A stretch of DNA of 64,000 bases, from assembly GCA_016708585.1 (NCBI GenBank), contig JADJFK010000026.1, forward strand, positions 1 to 64,000, given 5' to 3'. The notes under the pieces were generated by a model, which was not told the origin of the DNA, did no database searches, and saw only the letters and a list, made by a program, of their open reading frames with translations. Positions 7,969 through 14,343 of the stretch are shown piece after piece. Position numbers and translations under genes: made by a program. This DNA comes from Sulfuritalea sp. GTDB lineage: Bacteria; Pseudomonadota; Gammaproteobacteria; Burkholderiales; Rhodocyclaceae. Every line of letters starts with the position of its first letter. The first letter of the stretch is position 1.

Positions 7969-9894
7969 ATGCCCGTCATTTCCCTCGATCGCGCCTGCCT
8001 CGCCTACGGCCACGTTGCCCTGCTGGACCACGCCGCGCTGCAGATCGATGCCGGCGAGCGGGTCGGCCTGATCGGCCGCAACGGCAGCGGCAAGTCCAGC
8101 CTGCTGAAGGCGCTGGCCGGCCTCGGCACGCTGGACGACGGCGAGGTCTGGCGCGAGCCCGGTCTGTCCATCGCCTACGTGCCGCAGGAGCCCGAGTTCG
8201 CCAGCCACGACACCGTCTTCGAAGCCGTCGCGGCCGGACTGGGCGAGGTTGCCCGCGTGCTGGCCGACTACCACGAGATCACCCATAAAGTCGGCGCCGG
8301 CGACACGGCGGACATGGAGCGCATGCACGAACTGCAGACGCAACTGGAGGCCAACGACGGCTGGCGCCTGAATTCGCGCGTCGAGCAGGCCATTTCGCGC
8401 CTCGCGCTGGACGGCGACGCGCGCGTCGATGCGCTCTCCGGCGGCGGCAAGAAGCGCGTCGCCCTGGCCCGGGCGCTGGTGGCCGAGCCGCAACTGCTGC
8501 TGCTCGACGAACCCACCAACCACCTCGATGTCGATGGCATCCTCTGGCTGGAAGACCTGCTGCGCGGCTATGCCGGTGCGATCATGGTGATCACCCACGA
8601 CCGGGTGTTCCTCGACGGCGTGGCGACGCGCATCGTCGAACTCGATCGCGGCAAGCTGGTGAGTTTCCCCGGCAGCTTTGCCGCGTATCAGGAACGCAAG
8701 GAGTTCATGCTCAACGAGGAGGCGCTGGCCAATGCCCGCGCCGACAAGATGCTGGCGCAGGAGGAAATCTGGATCCGCAAGGGCGTCGAGGCGCGGCGCA
8801 CGCGCAGCGTCGGCCGCGTCCAGCGCCTGGAACGCTTGCGCGCGGCGCGCGCGGCGCGGCGCGAGCAGCAGGGCAAGGTGGAATTCAAGGTGGTGCGCGG
8901 CGATGCCTCCGGCAAGCTGGTGGCCGAACTCGAGGATGTCTCGAAACGCTTTGCGACAGCGGCGGGCGACAAGACCGTGGTCAAGGACTTTTCCTGCCGC
9001 ATCCAGCGCGGCGACAAGGTCGGCCTGATCGGCGCCAACGGCACCGGCAAGACCACGCTGCTGCGCCTGATCCTCGGCGAACTGCAGCCCGATGCGGGCA
9101 AGGTGCAGCTGGGCAGCAGGATCGAAGTCGCCTACTTCGACCAGTTCCGCGCCCAGCTCGACCCCGAGGCGCCGCTGTGCGAAGTCATCAGCCCCGGCTC
9201 GGACTATGTCGAAATCGGCGGCACGAAGAAGCACGTGATCGGCTACCTCGAGGATTTCCTGTTCGCGCCGCAGCGCGCGCGTTCGCCGGTCAAGTCGCTC
9301 TCCGGCGGCGAGCGCAACCGGCTGCTGCTGGCGCGCCTGTTCGCGCGGCCGGCCAATGTGCTGGTGCTGGACGAGCCGACCAACGACCTCGACATCGAAA
9401 CCCTGGAACTGCTCGAAGCGCTGCTGCAGGACTATTCCGGCACGGTGTTCCTGGTCAGCCACGACCGTGCCTTCCTCGACAACGTGGTGACGCAGACCAT
9501 CGCCAGCGAAGGCGGCGGACAGTGGAAGGAATATGTCGGCGGCTACAGCGACTGGCTGCGCCAGCGGCCGGCGGGGGGCGCGGCGCGCTTCGACGCCACG
9601 GGCGGACCCGACGCCAGGCCGGCATCAAAAGTCGGCGCTGGCGACACGGCAAAGATAAAGCCGGTCGAACGCAAGAAACTCAGTTTCAAGGAGCAGCGCG
9701 AACTCGAACAACTGCCCGCGCGCATCGCCGCACTGGAAGTCGAGCAGGCTGCATTGCAAGGCCGGCTGGCCGATCCGGCCTTCTACCAGGAGCCGGCCGA
9801 GACCCAGCGCCAGGCCCAGGAAAGGCTGGCCGCCGTCGATGCCGAGATCGATTCCGCGCTGCTGCGCTGGGAGGCCCTTGAAGCAAAAGTCTGA
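7969..9894 (+). CDS. ABC-F family ATPase, Uup-like
   Basis: Soluble twin-ATPase of the ABC-F family, which acts on ribosomes (and, for Uup, on DNA) rather than in transport. The 641-residue protein has two nucleotide-binding domains: Walker A GRNGSGKS, signature LSGGGKKR and Walker B LLLLDEPTNHLD in the first, then GANGTGKT, LSGGERNR and VLVLDEPTNDLD in the second. There is an arginine-rich interdomain linker and a C-terminal coiled coil from about residue 570, as in Uup. Two copies of a dispersed repeat lie in frame, encoding KVGAGDTA near residues 107-114 and again near 554-561. Both fall in a loop and in the linker before the coiled coil. No transmembrane segment. Confidence 0.93.
   Translation: MPVISLDRACLAYGHVALLDHAALQIDAGERVGLIGRNGSGKSSLLKALAGLGTLDDGEVWREPGLSIAYVPQEPEFASHDTVFEAVAAGLGEVARVLADYHEITHKVGAGDTADMERMHELQTQLEANDGWRLNSRVEQAISRLALDGDARVDALSGGGKKRVALARALVAEPQLLLLDEPTNHLDVDGILWLEDLLRGYAGAIMVITHDRVFLDGVATRIVELDRGKLVSFPGSFAAYQERKEFMLNEEALANARADKMLAQEEIWIRKGVEARRTRSVGRVQRLERLRAARAARREQQGKVEFKVVRGDASGKLVAELEDVSKRFATAAGDKTVVKDFSCRIQRGDKVGLIGANGTGKTTLLRLILGELQPDAGKVQLGSRIEVAYFDQFRAQLDPEAPLCEVISPGSDYVEIGGTKKHVIGYLEDFLFAPQRARSPVKSLSGGERNRLLLARLFARPANVLVLDEPTNDLDIETLELLEALLQDYSGTVFLVSHDRAFLDNVVTQTIASEGGGQWKEYVGGYSDWLRQRPAGGAARFDATGGPDARPASKVGAGDTAKIKPVERKKLSFKEQRELEQLPARIAALEVEQAALQGRLADPAFYQEPAETQRQAQERLAAVDAEIDSALLRWEALEAKV
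8287..8309 (+). repeat. Dispersed repeat copy 1 (in frame, ABC-F gene)
   Basis: A perfect copy of the 20-base core GTCGGCGCCGGCGACACGGC preceded by AAA. It is read in frame as K-V-G-A-G-D-T-A inside the first ATPase domain of the ABC-F protein, in the region between the Walker A and signature motifs. Confidence 0.85.
9627..9650 (+). repeat. Dispersed repeat copy 2 (in frame, ABC-F gene)
   Basis: One mismatch to the core (GCGCTGGCG instead of GCGCCGGCG), preceded by AAAA. It is read in the same frame as copy 1 (K-V-G-A-G-D-T-A) in the linker before the C-terminal coiled coil. Confidence 0.85.
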
Positions 9895-9985
9895 AATCTG
9901 GCGCCAAAAAGGAGTTTTTTTCCGCGTCTCATCCGGCATGCGCTGCCGGTAGCCTCGATCCTGTCAGCCGGACAGGGAGATACAA

Positions 9986-10264
9986 GTGGTCGTCATCAAC
10001 GGCAAGCGCACCACCGCCATCGTGATCCGCCATCGCGGCGACAGCGTCACGCTGGTACCGATGAAAAGCGGCAAGCTTTCGGCCAGGACGGTCGCCTTCG
10101 ACGAGTTCCGCAGCGAGTGGAAGGAAACCGGCTACGCGCTGTCACAGGCGCTGACCACCTTCCTCACGCACATCATGAAGTGGGGCGCCTCGCTCGAAGT
10201 GGTCAGGGGCCTGGAAAAACTCGCGGCGCGCGACAGGTTCGTCGTCGCCAGCCTGTTTTCCTGA
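9986..10264 (+). CDS. Hypothetical 92-residue protein
   Basis: Not recognised. GTG 9986 is preceded by an AGGGAGA ribosome-binding site at good spacing. The N-terminal half looks like a small beta-rich domain (NGKRTTAIVIRHRGDSVTLVP), the C-terminal half is helical (YALSQALTTFLTHIMKWGASLEVVRGLEKLAA). There is no signal peptide and no cysteine. It is followed immediately by a poly-C/poly-G tract that separates it from the RNase H-like gene, so the original relationship of the two genes is unclear. Confidence 0.6.
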   Translation: MVVINGKRTTAIVIRHRGDSVTLVPMKSGKLSARTVAFDEFRSEWKETGYALSQALTTFLTHIMKWGASLEVVRGLEKLAARDRFVVASLFS

Positions 10265-10295
10265 GACGGCGACCGTCCCGGGCTGGCCCGGGCCC

Positions 10296-10350
10296 GGCCC
10301 CCCCCCCCCCGGGGGGGGGGGGGGGCAGGGGCCGGGGGCGGGGGGGGGGG
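10296..10350. other. Poly-C/poly-G tract, probable sequence artefact
   Basis: About 55 bases that are almost only C then G, including runs of a dozen or more. The following RNase H-like gene has no start codon in its frame after this tract, so its 5' end lies in or before it. Such runs are not seen in the surrounding genes. A miscalled stretch is more likely than real sequence. Confidence 0.6.
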
Positions 10351-10818
10351 GTCACCGTCAGGCCGGCCATAAACCCCGACGACTTCTGGCAGGCCTGGTT
10401 CGACGGCGCTGCCTTGCCCAACCCGGGCAAGATCGGCATCGGTGTGCTGCTGCTCGCGCCCGATGGCCGGCGTGAAGAGAAATCCGTTCTGCTGAACATT
10501 TCCGGCTGCAACAACGAGGCCGAGTTGCACGCGCTGTGCGCGGCGCTCGAGCTGGCCGCCACAGCCGGTGCGCGTCAACTGGTGCTGCGCGGCGACAGCG
10601 ACGTCGCCCTGCGCTACGTGCGCGGGCCGGACACCACGCAGATCGCCCGCCTGCGCTTGCTGGTGGCCGATGCGCGCGACCGGCTGCGGCGTTTCGACGA
10701 GGTGCAACTGCTGTGGATTCCGCGCCATCGCAATGGCGATGCGGACCGCCTGTCGCGCCTGGCGCTGGGTTTGCCGCCCGGCCCGGCGGGTATCGCCGGG
10801 AGCCGGCGGCGGCGCTGA
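10351..10818 (+). CDS. RNase H-like protein, start uncertain
   Basis: Ribonuclease H fold, of the class that cleaves RNA in RNA-DNA hybrids. About 155 residues are clear. Acidic active-site residues are in place: Asp in AWFDGAALPNPGKIGIG, Glu in NNEAELHALCAALELA, Asp in LRGDSDVALR, and a last Asp in HRNGDADRLSRLAL. The reading frame is open upstream through the poly-G tract and no ATG or GTG occurs in the unambiguous part, so the true start is lost or miscalled. It resembles the short RNase HI variants without the basic protrusion. A gene with TTG start follows after 55 bases. Confidence 0.75.
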   Translation, partial: VTVRPAINPDDFWQAWFDGAALPNPGKIGIGVLLLAPDGRREEKSVLLNISGCNNEAELHALCAALELAATAGARQLVLRGDSDVALRYVRGPDTTQIARLRLLVADARDRLRRFDEVQLLWIPRHRNGDADRLSRLALGLPPGPAGIAGSRRRR

Positions 10819-10873
10819 TATCCCCGCCGGTTTCCGCTATGATCCGCCCCCTACTGCAATCGGGAGTCACCGC

Positions 10874-11308
10874 TTGGGAATACTGACCAACATCGTCGCC
10901 GCCGAGGAAGATGAAATAGCCGCCATCGGCGAATCATTGCGACCGGTGGATGAATGGAGCGGCATCGAGCGGCGCGGCATCGATACGGCCAAGATCGCCA
11001 CGCTGCACTGCCTGCTGACCGGCGACGAGTTCGAGGCGGCCCTGGGCAGCTACGAGCCGGTGTATGGGGGCGACGAAGGCGCCTTGGTGCTGCGCATCGC
11101 CGACGAGGTCATGGAGCGGCTGGCGACGCTCGACGAGGAGGCGCTGGAACGGGTCGCCGACGAACTGGCGGCCACCGAAGAGTATGAAATGGAGCAGTGG
11201 GAAGCGGCCGAAGTGCAGGCGCTGGTGTTCGAGCTCGCCGACCTGGCGCGGCTGGCCGAGTCGCAGGGACAGTCCCTGTTCGTCTGGATGCACCCGCTGC
11301 TGACCTGA
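10874..11308 (+). CDS. Hypothetical acidic 144-residue protein
   Basis: Not assigned to a family. TTG 10874 is chosen because a GGGAG ribosome-binding site lies eight bases upstream and the sequence from there (GILTNIVAAEEDEIAAIGES) reads as a plausible N-terminus. The protein is acidic and largely helical, with Glu/Ala-rich segments (ADEVMERLATLDEEALERVA). It has neither signal peptide nor membrane segment. It ends VWMHPLLT, four bases before the GIY-YIG gene, so it is probably the first gene of that short operon. Confidence 0.65.
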   Translation: MGILTNIVAAEEDEIAAIGESLRPVDEWSGIERRGIDTAKIATLHCLLTGDEFEAALGSYEPVYGGDEGALVLRIADEVMERLATLDEEALERVADELAATEEYEMEQWEAAEVQALVFELADLARLAESQGQSLFVWMHPLLT

Positions 11309-11312
11309 ATCG

Positions 11313-11615
11313 ATGTCATCGAGCAAGACCTGGTACGTCTATCTGATCGAGTGCAGCGACGGCAGCCTGTACACGGGGATCACGGTCGACCTGGCGGCGC
11401 GCTTTGCGGCCCATCGCGACGGCCGCGGCGCACGCTCGATGCGCATGCATGCGCCGGTGCGCATGCTGGCGGCCGAAGCGCATCCCGACCGCTCGGCGGC
11501 CTCGAAGGCCGAGTACCGCATCAAGCGGCTGACGGCTGCGGCAAAACGCGCCTATGCAACAACCATGACACCCGATCCACTGGCGTCATCCTTCTGCTCC
11601 AACGCGGCGCCATGA
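11313..11615 (+). CDS. GIY-YIG nuclease-like protein (UPF0213/YhbQ type)
   Basis: Small single-domain GIY-YIG protein. The motif appears as YVYLIECSDGSLYTGIT at residues 8-24, followed by the conserved arginine region (LAARFAAHRDGRGARSMRMH) and the KAEYRIKRLTAAAKRA helix usual in YhbQ/UPF0213 proteins. 100 residues, normal length. The C-terminal tail is not conserved-looking. Its TGA overlaps the ATG of the following hydrolase gene. A DNA or RNA nuclease role is inferred from the fold; the cellular substrate is unknown. Confidence 0.85.
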   Translation: MSSSKTWYVYLIECSDGSLYTGITVDLAARFAAHRDGRGARSMRMHAPVRMLAAEAHPDRSAASKAEYRIKRLTAAAKRAYATTMTPDPLASSFCSNAAP

Positions 11616-12427
11616 TCGTCTTCTCCCACGGCAACAGTTACAGCGCGTCGACCTATCGCCGGCTGTTCGACGGCTGGCGCGCCGCCGGCCACGAGGTGGC
11701 GGCGATCGAGCATTTCGGCCACGACGCGCACTACCCGGTCGACCGCCGCTGGAGCGGCATGACGCAGCAGCTCACCGGGCTGATCGACAGCCTGCCGCAG
11801 TCCCGCGTCTGGCTGGTAGGGCACTCGATGGGCGGCTATCTGAGCCTGCTCGCCGCCGGCCGGCGTCCCGAGCGCGTGCGCGGCATCGTGCTGCTCGATT
11901 CGCCCATCATCCATGGCTGGAAATCCGGCCTGGTCGGTGTGATCAAGGCCGCCGGCCAGATGGACCGGATATCGCCGGCGGCGGTCGCCAGGAAGCGCCG
12001 CGACCGCTGGCCGGATCTGGGGGAAGTACATGGCCATTTCGCCGCCAAGCCGCTTTTTTCGCGCTGGCATCCGGCGGTGCTGGACGACTATGTTCGCCAC
12101 GGCACCGAGCCCGACCCGGCCGACCAGAGCGGAATCTCCAGGCGCCTGAAATTCCGCCCGGAAATCGAAGCCGAAATATATTCGACCGTGCCGCACCGGC
12201 TGGTGCCCTACATGCGCCTGCATCCGCCGGGCGCACCGGTGGCCTTCATCGCCGGCACGCGCTCGCGCGAGGTGCGCCAGGCCGGACTCGGCGCCACGCA
12301 GCGCATCACCCGGGGGCGCATCAGCTGGATCGAGGGTTCGCATCTGTTCCCCTTCGAGCAGCCGGGTAAGACCGTGGACGCCGTGCTCGGCTGGATCGCG
12401 CGGCTGGATCGGGCCGTTGCGGACTGA
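11612..12427 (+). CDS. Alpha/beta hydrolase
   Basis: Serine hydrolase of the alpha/beta fold, 271 residues. The oxyanion-type start is VFSHGNSYSASTYR, the nucleophile elbow is GHSMGG near residue 73, and the catalytic histidine is likely in GSHLFPFEQP near residue 247. The cap region contains IIHGWKSGLVGVIKA. There is no signal peptide, so it is cytoplasmic. ATG 11612 overlaps the previous stop. Esterase or lipase-like activity is likely but the substrate cannot be deduced. Confidence 0.85.
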   Translation: MIVFSHGNSYSASTYRRLFDGWRAAGHEVAAIEHFGHDAHYPVDRRWSGMTQQLTGLIDSLPQSRVWLVGHSMGGYLSLLAAGRRPERVRGIVLLDSPIIHGWKSGLVGVIKAAGQMDRISPAAVARKRRDRWPDLGEVHGHFAAKPLFSRWHPAVLDDYVRHGTEPDPADQSGISRRLKFRPEIEAEIYSTVPHRLVPYMRLHPPGAPVAFIAGTRSREVRQAGLGATQRITRGRISWIEGSHLFPFEQPGKTVDAVLGWIARLDRAVAD

Positions 12428-12451
12428 CGCTGCCGTCACCAACTCTTTGCC

Positions 12452-13378
12452 ATGAATTTATCGCCGCGCCTGCTGGTTCTGCTGCTCCTGCCGCCGCTGC
12501 TGTGGGCGAGCAACGCGGTGTTGGCAAGAGTGGCGATCGACAGCATCGGACCCTTGTGGCTCAACGCGCTGCGCTGGGGCTTGGCGCTGTTGATCCTGCT
12601 GCCGCAGGGATGGAAGCTGATTGCCAATGCCGAGTCGCGCGCACAGGTCGGCGAACGCTGGATCTATCTCGGCATACTCGGCCTGATCGGCGTCGGCGGC
12701 TACAACGGTTTGCAGTATCTGGCTCTGCGCACCAGCACGCCGGTCAACGTCACGCTCATCGCGTCCAGTCTGCCGCTCTGGTCCATGCTGGCCGGTGTGC
12801 TGTTCTACGGCGTGCGGCCCGTGCGCGCGCAGATGCTCGGTGCGACGCTCTCGCTGGCCGGCGTGCTGACCGTGCTTTCGCGCGGCGATCCCGGCGTGTT
12901 GTTGCGCATCCAGCTTGTCGAGGGCGACCTGCTGATGGTGCTGGCGATCGCCAGTTGGGCCATCTACAGCTGGATGCTGGCGCGGCCGCCGGCCAACATG
13001 AGCGGTTCCTTGCGGCCAGACTGGAACTGGGCCGAATTCCTGTTTGCGCAGTGCCTGTTCGGCGTGGCCATCACCTTCGCCGTGGCGGGCATCGGCGAGG
13101 CGATCGAGCCATCCATTGCGCCGCGCTGGTCCTGGCAACTGGTCGCCATCATCGTCTTCATTGCCGTCGGTGCGTCGGTCATCGCCTTCCGCGCCTGGGG
13201 CCTGGCCGTGGCCGAGGGCGGGCCGGCGCTGGCAGCGATCTTCTACAACCTGACGCCGCTGATCGCCGCCGTGCTTTCCGTCCTGGTGATCGGCGAATGG
13301 CCGCAGGGTTATCACGGAGTGGCTTTCCTGCTGATCGTCGCCGGCATCGCCGTTGCCTCGCGCAAGGACGCGGGCTGA
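12452..13378 (+). CDS. EamA/DMT-family transporter
   Basis: Inner-membrane protein of the drug/metabolite transporter superfamily with ten predicted membrane helices in two repeated EamA halves. The first half starts LLVLLLLPPLLWASNAVLAR and contains the pattern ...LALRTSTPVNVTLIASSLPL; the second contains GASVIAFRAWGLAVAEGGPA and a final GVAFLLIVAGIAVASRKD. 308 residues, normal length. Such proteins usually export amino acids or other small metabolites. No neighbouring gene shows the substrate. Confidence 0.88.
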   Translation: MNLSPRLLVLLLLPPLLWASNAVLARVAIDSIGPLWLNALRWGLALLILLPQGWKLIANAESRAQVGERWIYLGILGLIGVGGYNGLQYLALRTSTPVNVTLIASSLPLWSMLAGVLFYGVRPVRAQMLGATLSLAGVLTVLSRGDPGVLLRIQLVEGDLLMVLAIASWAIYSWMLARPPANMSGSLRPDWNWAEFLFAQCLFGVAITFAVAGIGEAIEPSIAPRWSWQLVAIIVFIAVGASVIAFRAWGLAVAEGGPALAAIFYNLTPLIAAVLSVLVIGEWPQGYHGVAFLLIVAGIAVASRKDAG

Positions 13379-13482
13379 AAGTCATTTCAACTGCACAGCC
13401 GGAGACGGCATTTCTTGCCGAGTGTGCCTGCGGTACGGCGACCGGGCGATACCGCAGCGCTGTGCCCGGCGCATAATGGATC

Positions 13483-14220
13483 ATGCGCTCACTGCACCTG
13501 TTGATCGCCACGGCGTTGCTGCCGATCCTTTCGCCGACTGCTGCGGGTACCGACTTCGATGCTGTACGCCGGCAACTGGTTGCCGAGCTGTCCACCGATG
13601 CCGCGCGCACTGTCGCCTGGACGGGGCGTGCGGCATTTTCGCCGCAGGTCATGGCGGCGATGGGCAAGGTCGAACGCCATCGCTTCGTGCCGCCGGCACT
13701 GGCGCCGCACGCCTACCTCAACCGGCCGCTGCCGATCGGCGAGGGACAGACCATATCGCAGCCTTTCATCGTCGCGCTGATGACCGACCTGCTCGAGCTT
13801 TCGGGCGGTGAGCGCGTGCTGGAAGTCGGTACTGGTTCAGGCTATCAGGCGGCGGTGCTGGCCGAATTGGGCGCGCGCGTGTTCAGCATCGAGATCGTCG
13901 AATCGCTGTCGCGCCAAGCCCGTCTGCAGCTCGATGCGGCGGGCTACCGCAATGTCGCGCTGCGCGTCGGCGATGGCTGGGCCGGCTGGCCGGAGGAGGC
14001 GCCGTTCGACGCCATCATCGTCACCGCCGCTCCGGAAAGCATTTCGCCCCAGCTGGCAGCGCAACTGCGTCCCGGTGGGCGTCTGGTGATCCCGCTGGGG
14101 CCGGTTGGCGCCACGCAGGAACTCGTGGTCGCGGAAAAACGCCAGGACGGCAGCCTGACACGCCGCCGGGTTCTGCCGGTGTCCTTCGTTCCCTTTACCG
14201 GCGAGGGCGCGCGGCGCTGA
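13483..14220 (+). CDS. pcm: Protein-L-isoaspartate O-methyltransferase, exported form
   Basis: PIMT repairs isoaspartyl residues in damaged proteins using S-adenosylmethionine. The SAM-binding motif VLEVGTGSGYQAAVLAELGA is clear near residue 115, preceded by the family motif PLPIGEGQTISQPFIVALM and followed by FDAIIVTAAPESI. Unlike the cytoplasmic enzyme, this 245-residue protein has a typical Sec signal peptide (MRSLHLLIATALLPILSPTAA), pointing to periplasmic proteins as substrates, although SAM supply there is unclear. A dispersed repeat lies 26 bases after its stop. Confidence 0.92.
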   Translation: MRSLHLLIATALLPILSPTAAGTDFDAVRRQLVAELSTDAARTVAWTGRAAFSPQVMAAMGKVERHRFVPPALAPHAYLNRPLPIGEGQTISQPFIVALMTDLLELSGGERVLEVGTGSGYQAAVLAELGARVFSIEIVESLSRQARLQLDAAGYRNVALRVGDGWAGWPEEAPFDAIIVTAAPESISPQLAAQLRPGGRLVIPLGPVGATQELVVAEKRQDGSLTRRRVLPVSFVPFTGEGARR

Positions 14221-14245
14221 GGACCGCGGGTTCGGCGCCACGGGC

Positions 14246-14270
14246 AAAAAGTCGGCGCCGGCGACACGGC
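14246..14270 (+). repeat. Dispersed repeat copy 3 (after pcm)
   Basis: Perfect core GTCGGCGCCGGCGACACGGC preceded by five A. Intergenic, between the pcm stop and the nrdJ terminator, in the same orientation as pcm. Confidence 0.85.
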
Positions 14271-14280
14271 GCCATGCGCG

Positions 14281-14316
14281 AAAAAAAGCCCCGGCGGCCA
14301 TGCGGCTCCGGGGCTT
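14281..14316 (-). terminator. Intrinsic terminator of nrdJ
   Basis: On the minus strand a nine-base-pair perfect stem (AAGCCCCGG with CCGGGGCTT) is followed by a run of seven T. It lies 28 bases after the nrdJ stop, and the A-run on the other side makes it weakly bidirectional for pcm. Confidence 0.85.
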
Positions 14317-14343
14317 GCGATGAGGGTGCGAACGGTACGGCGC

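Noticed and set aside
9895..9985. An intrinsic terminator after the ABC-F gene
   Set aside because: There is a T-run (near 9915) but no adjacent G/C-rich stem.
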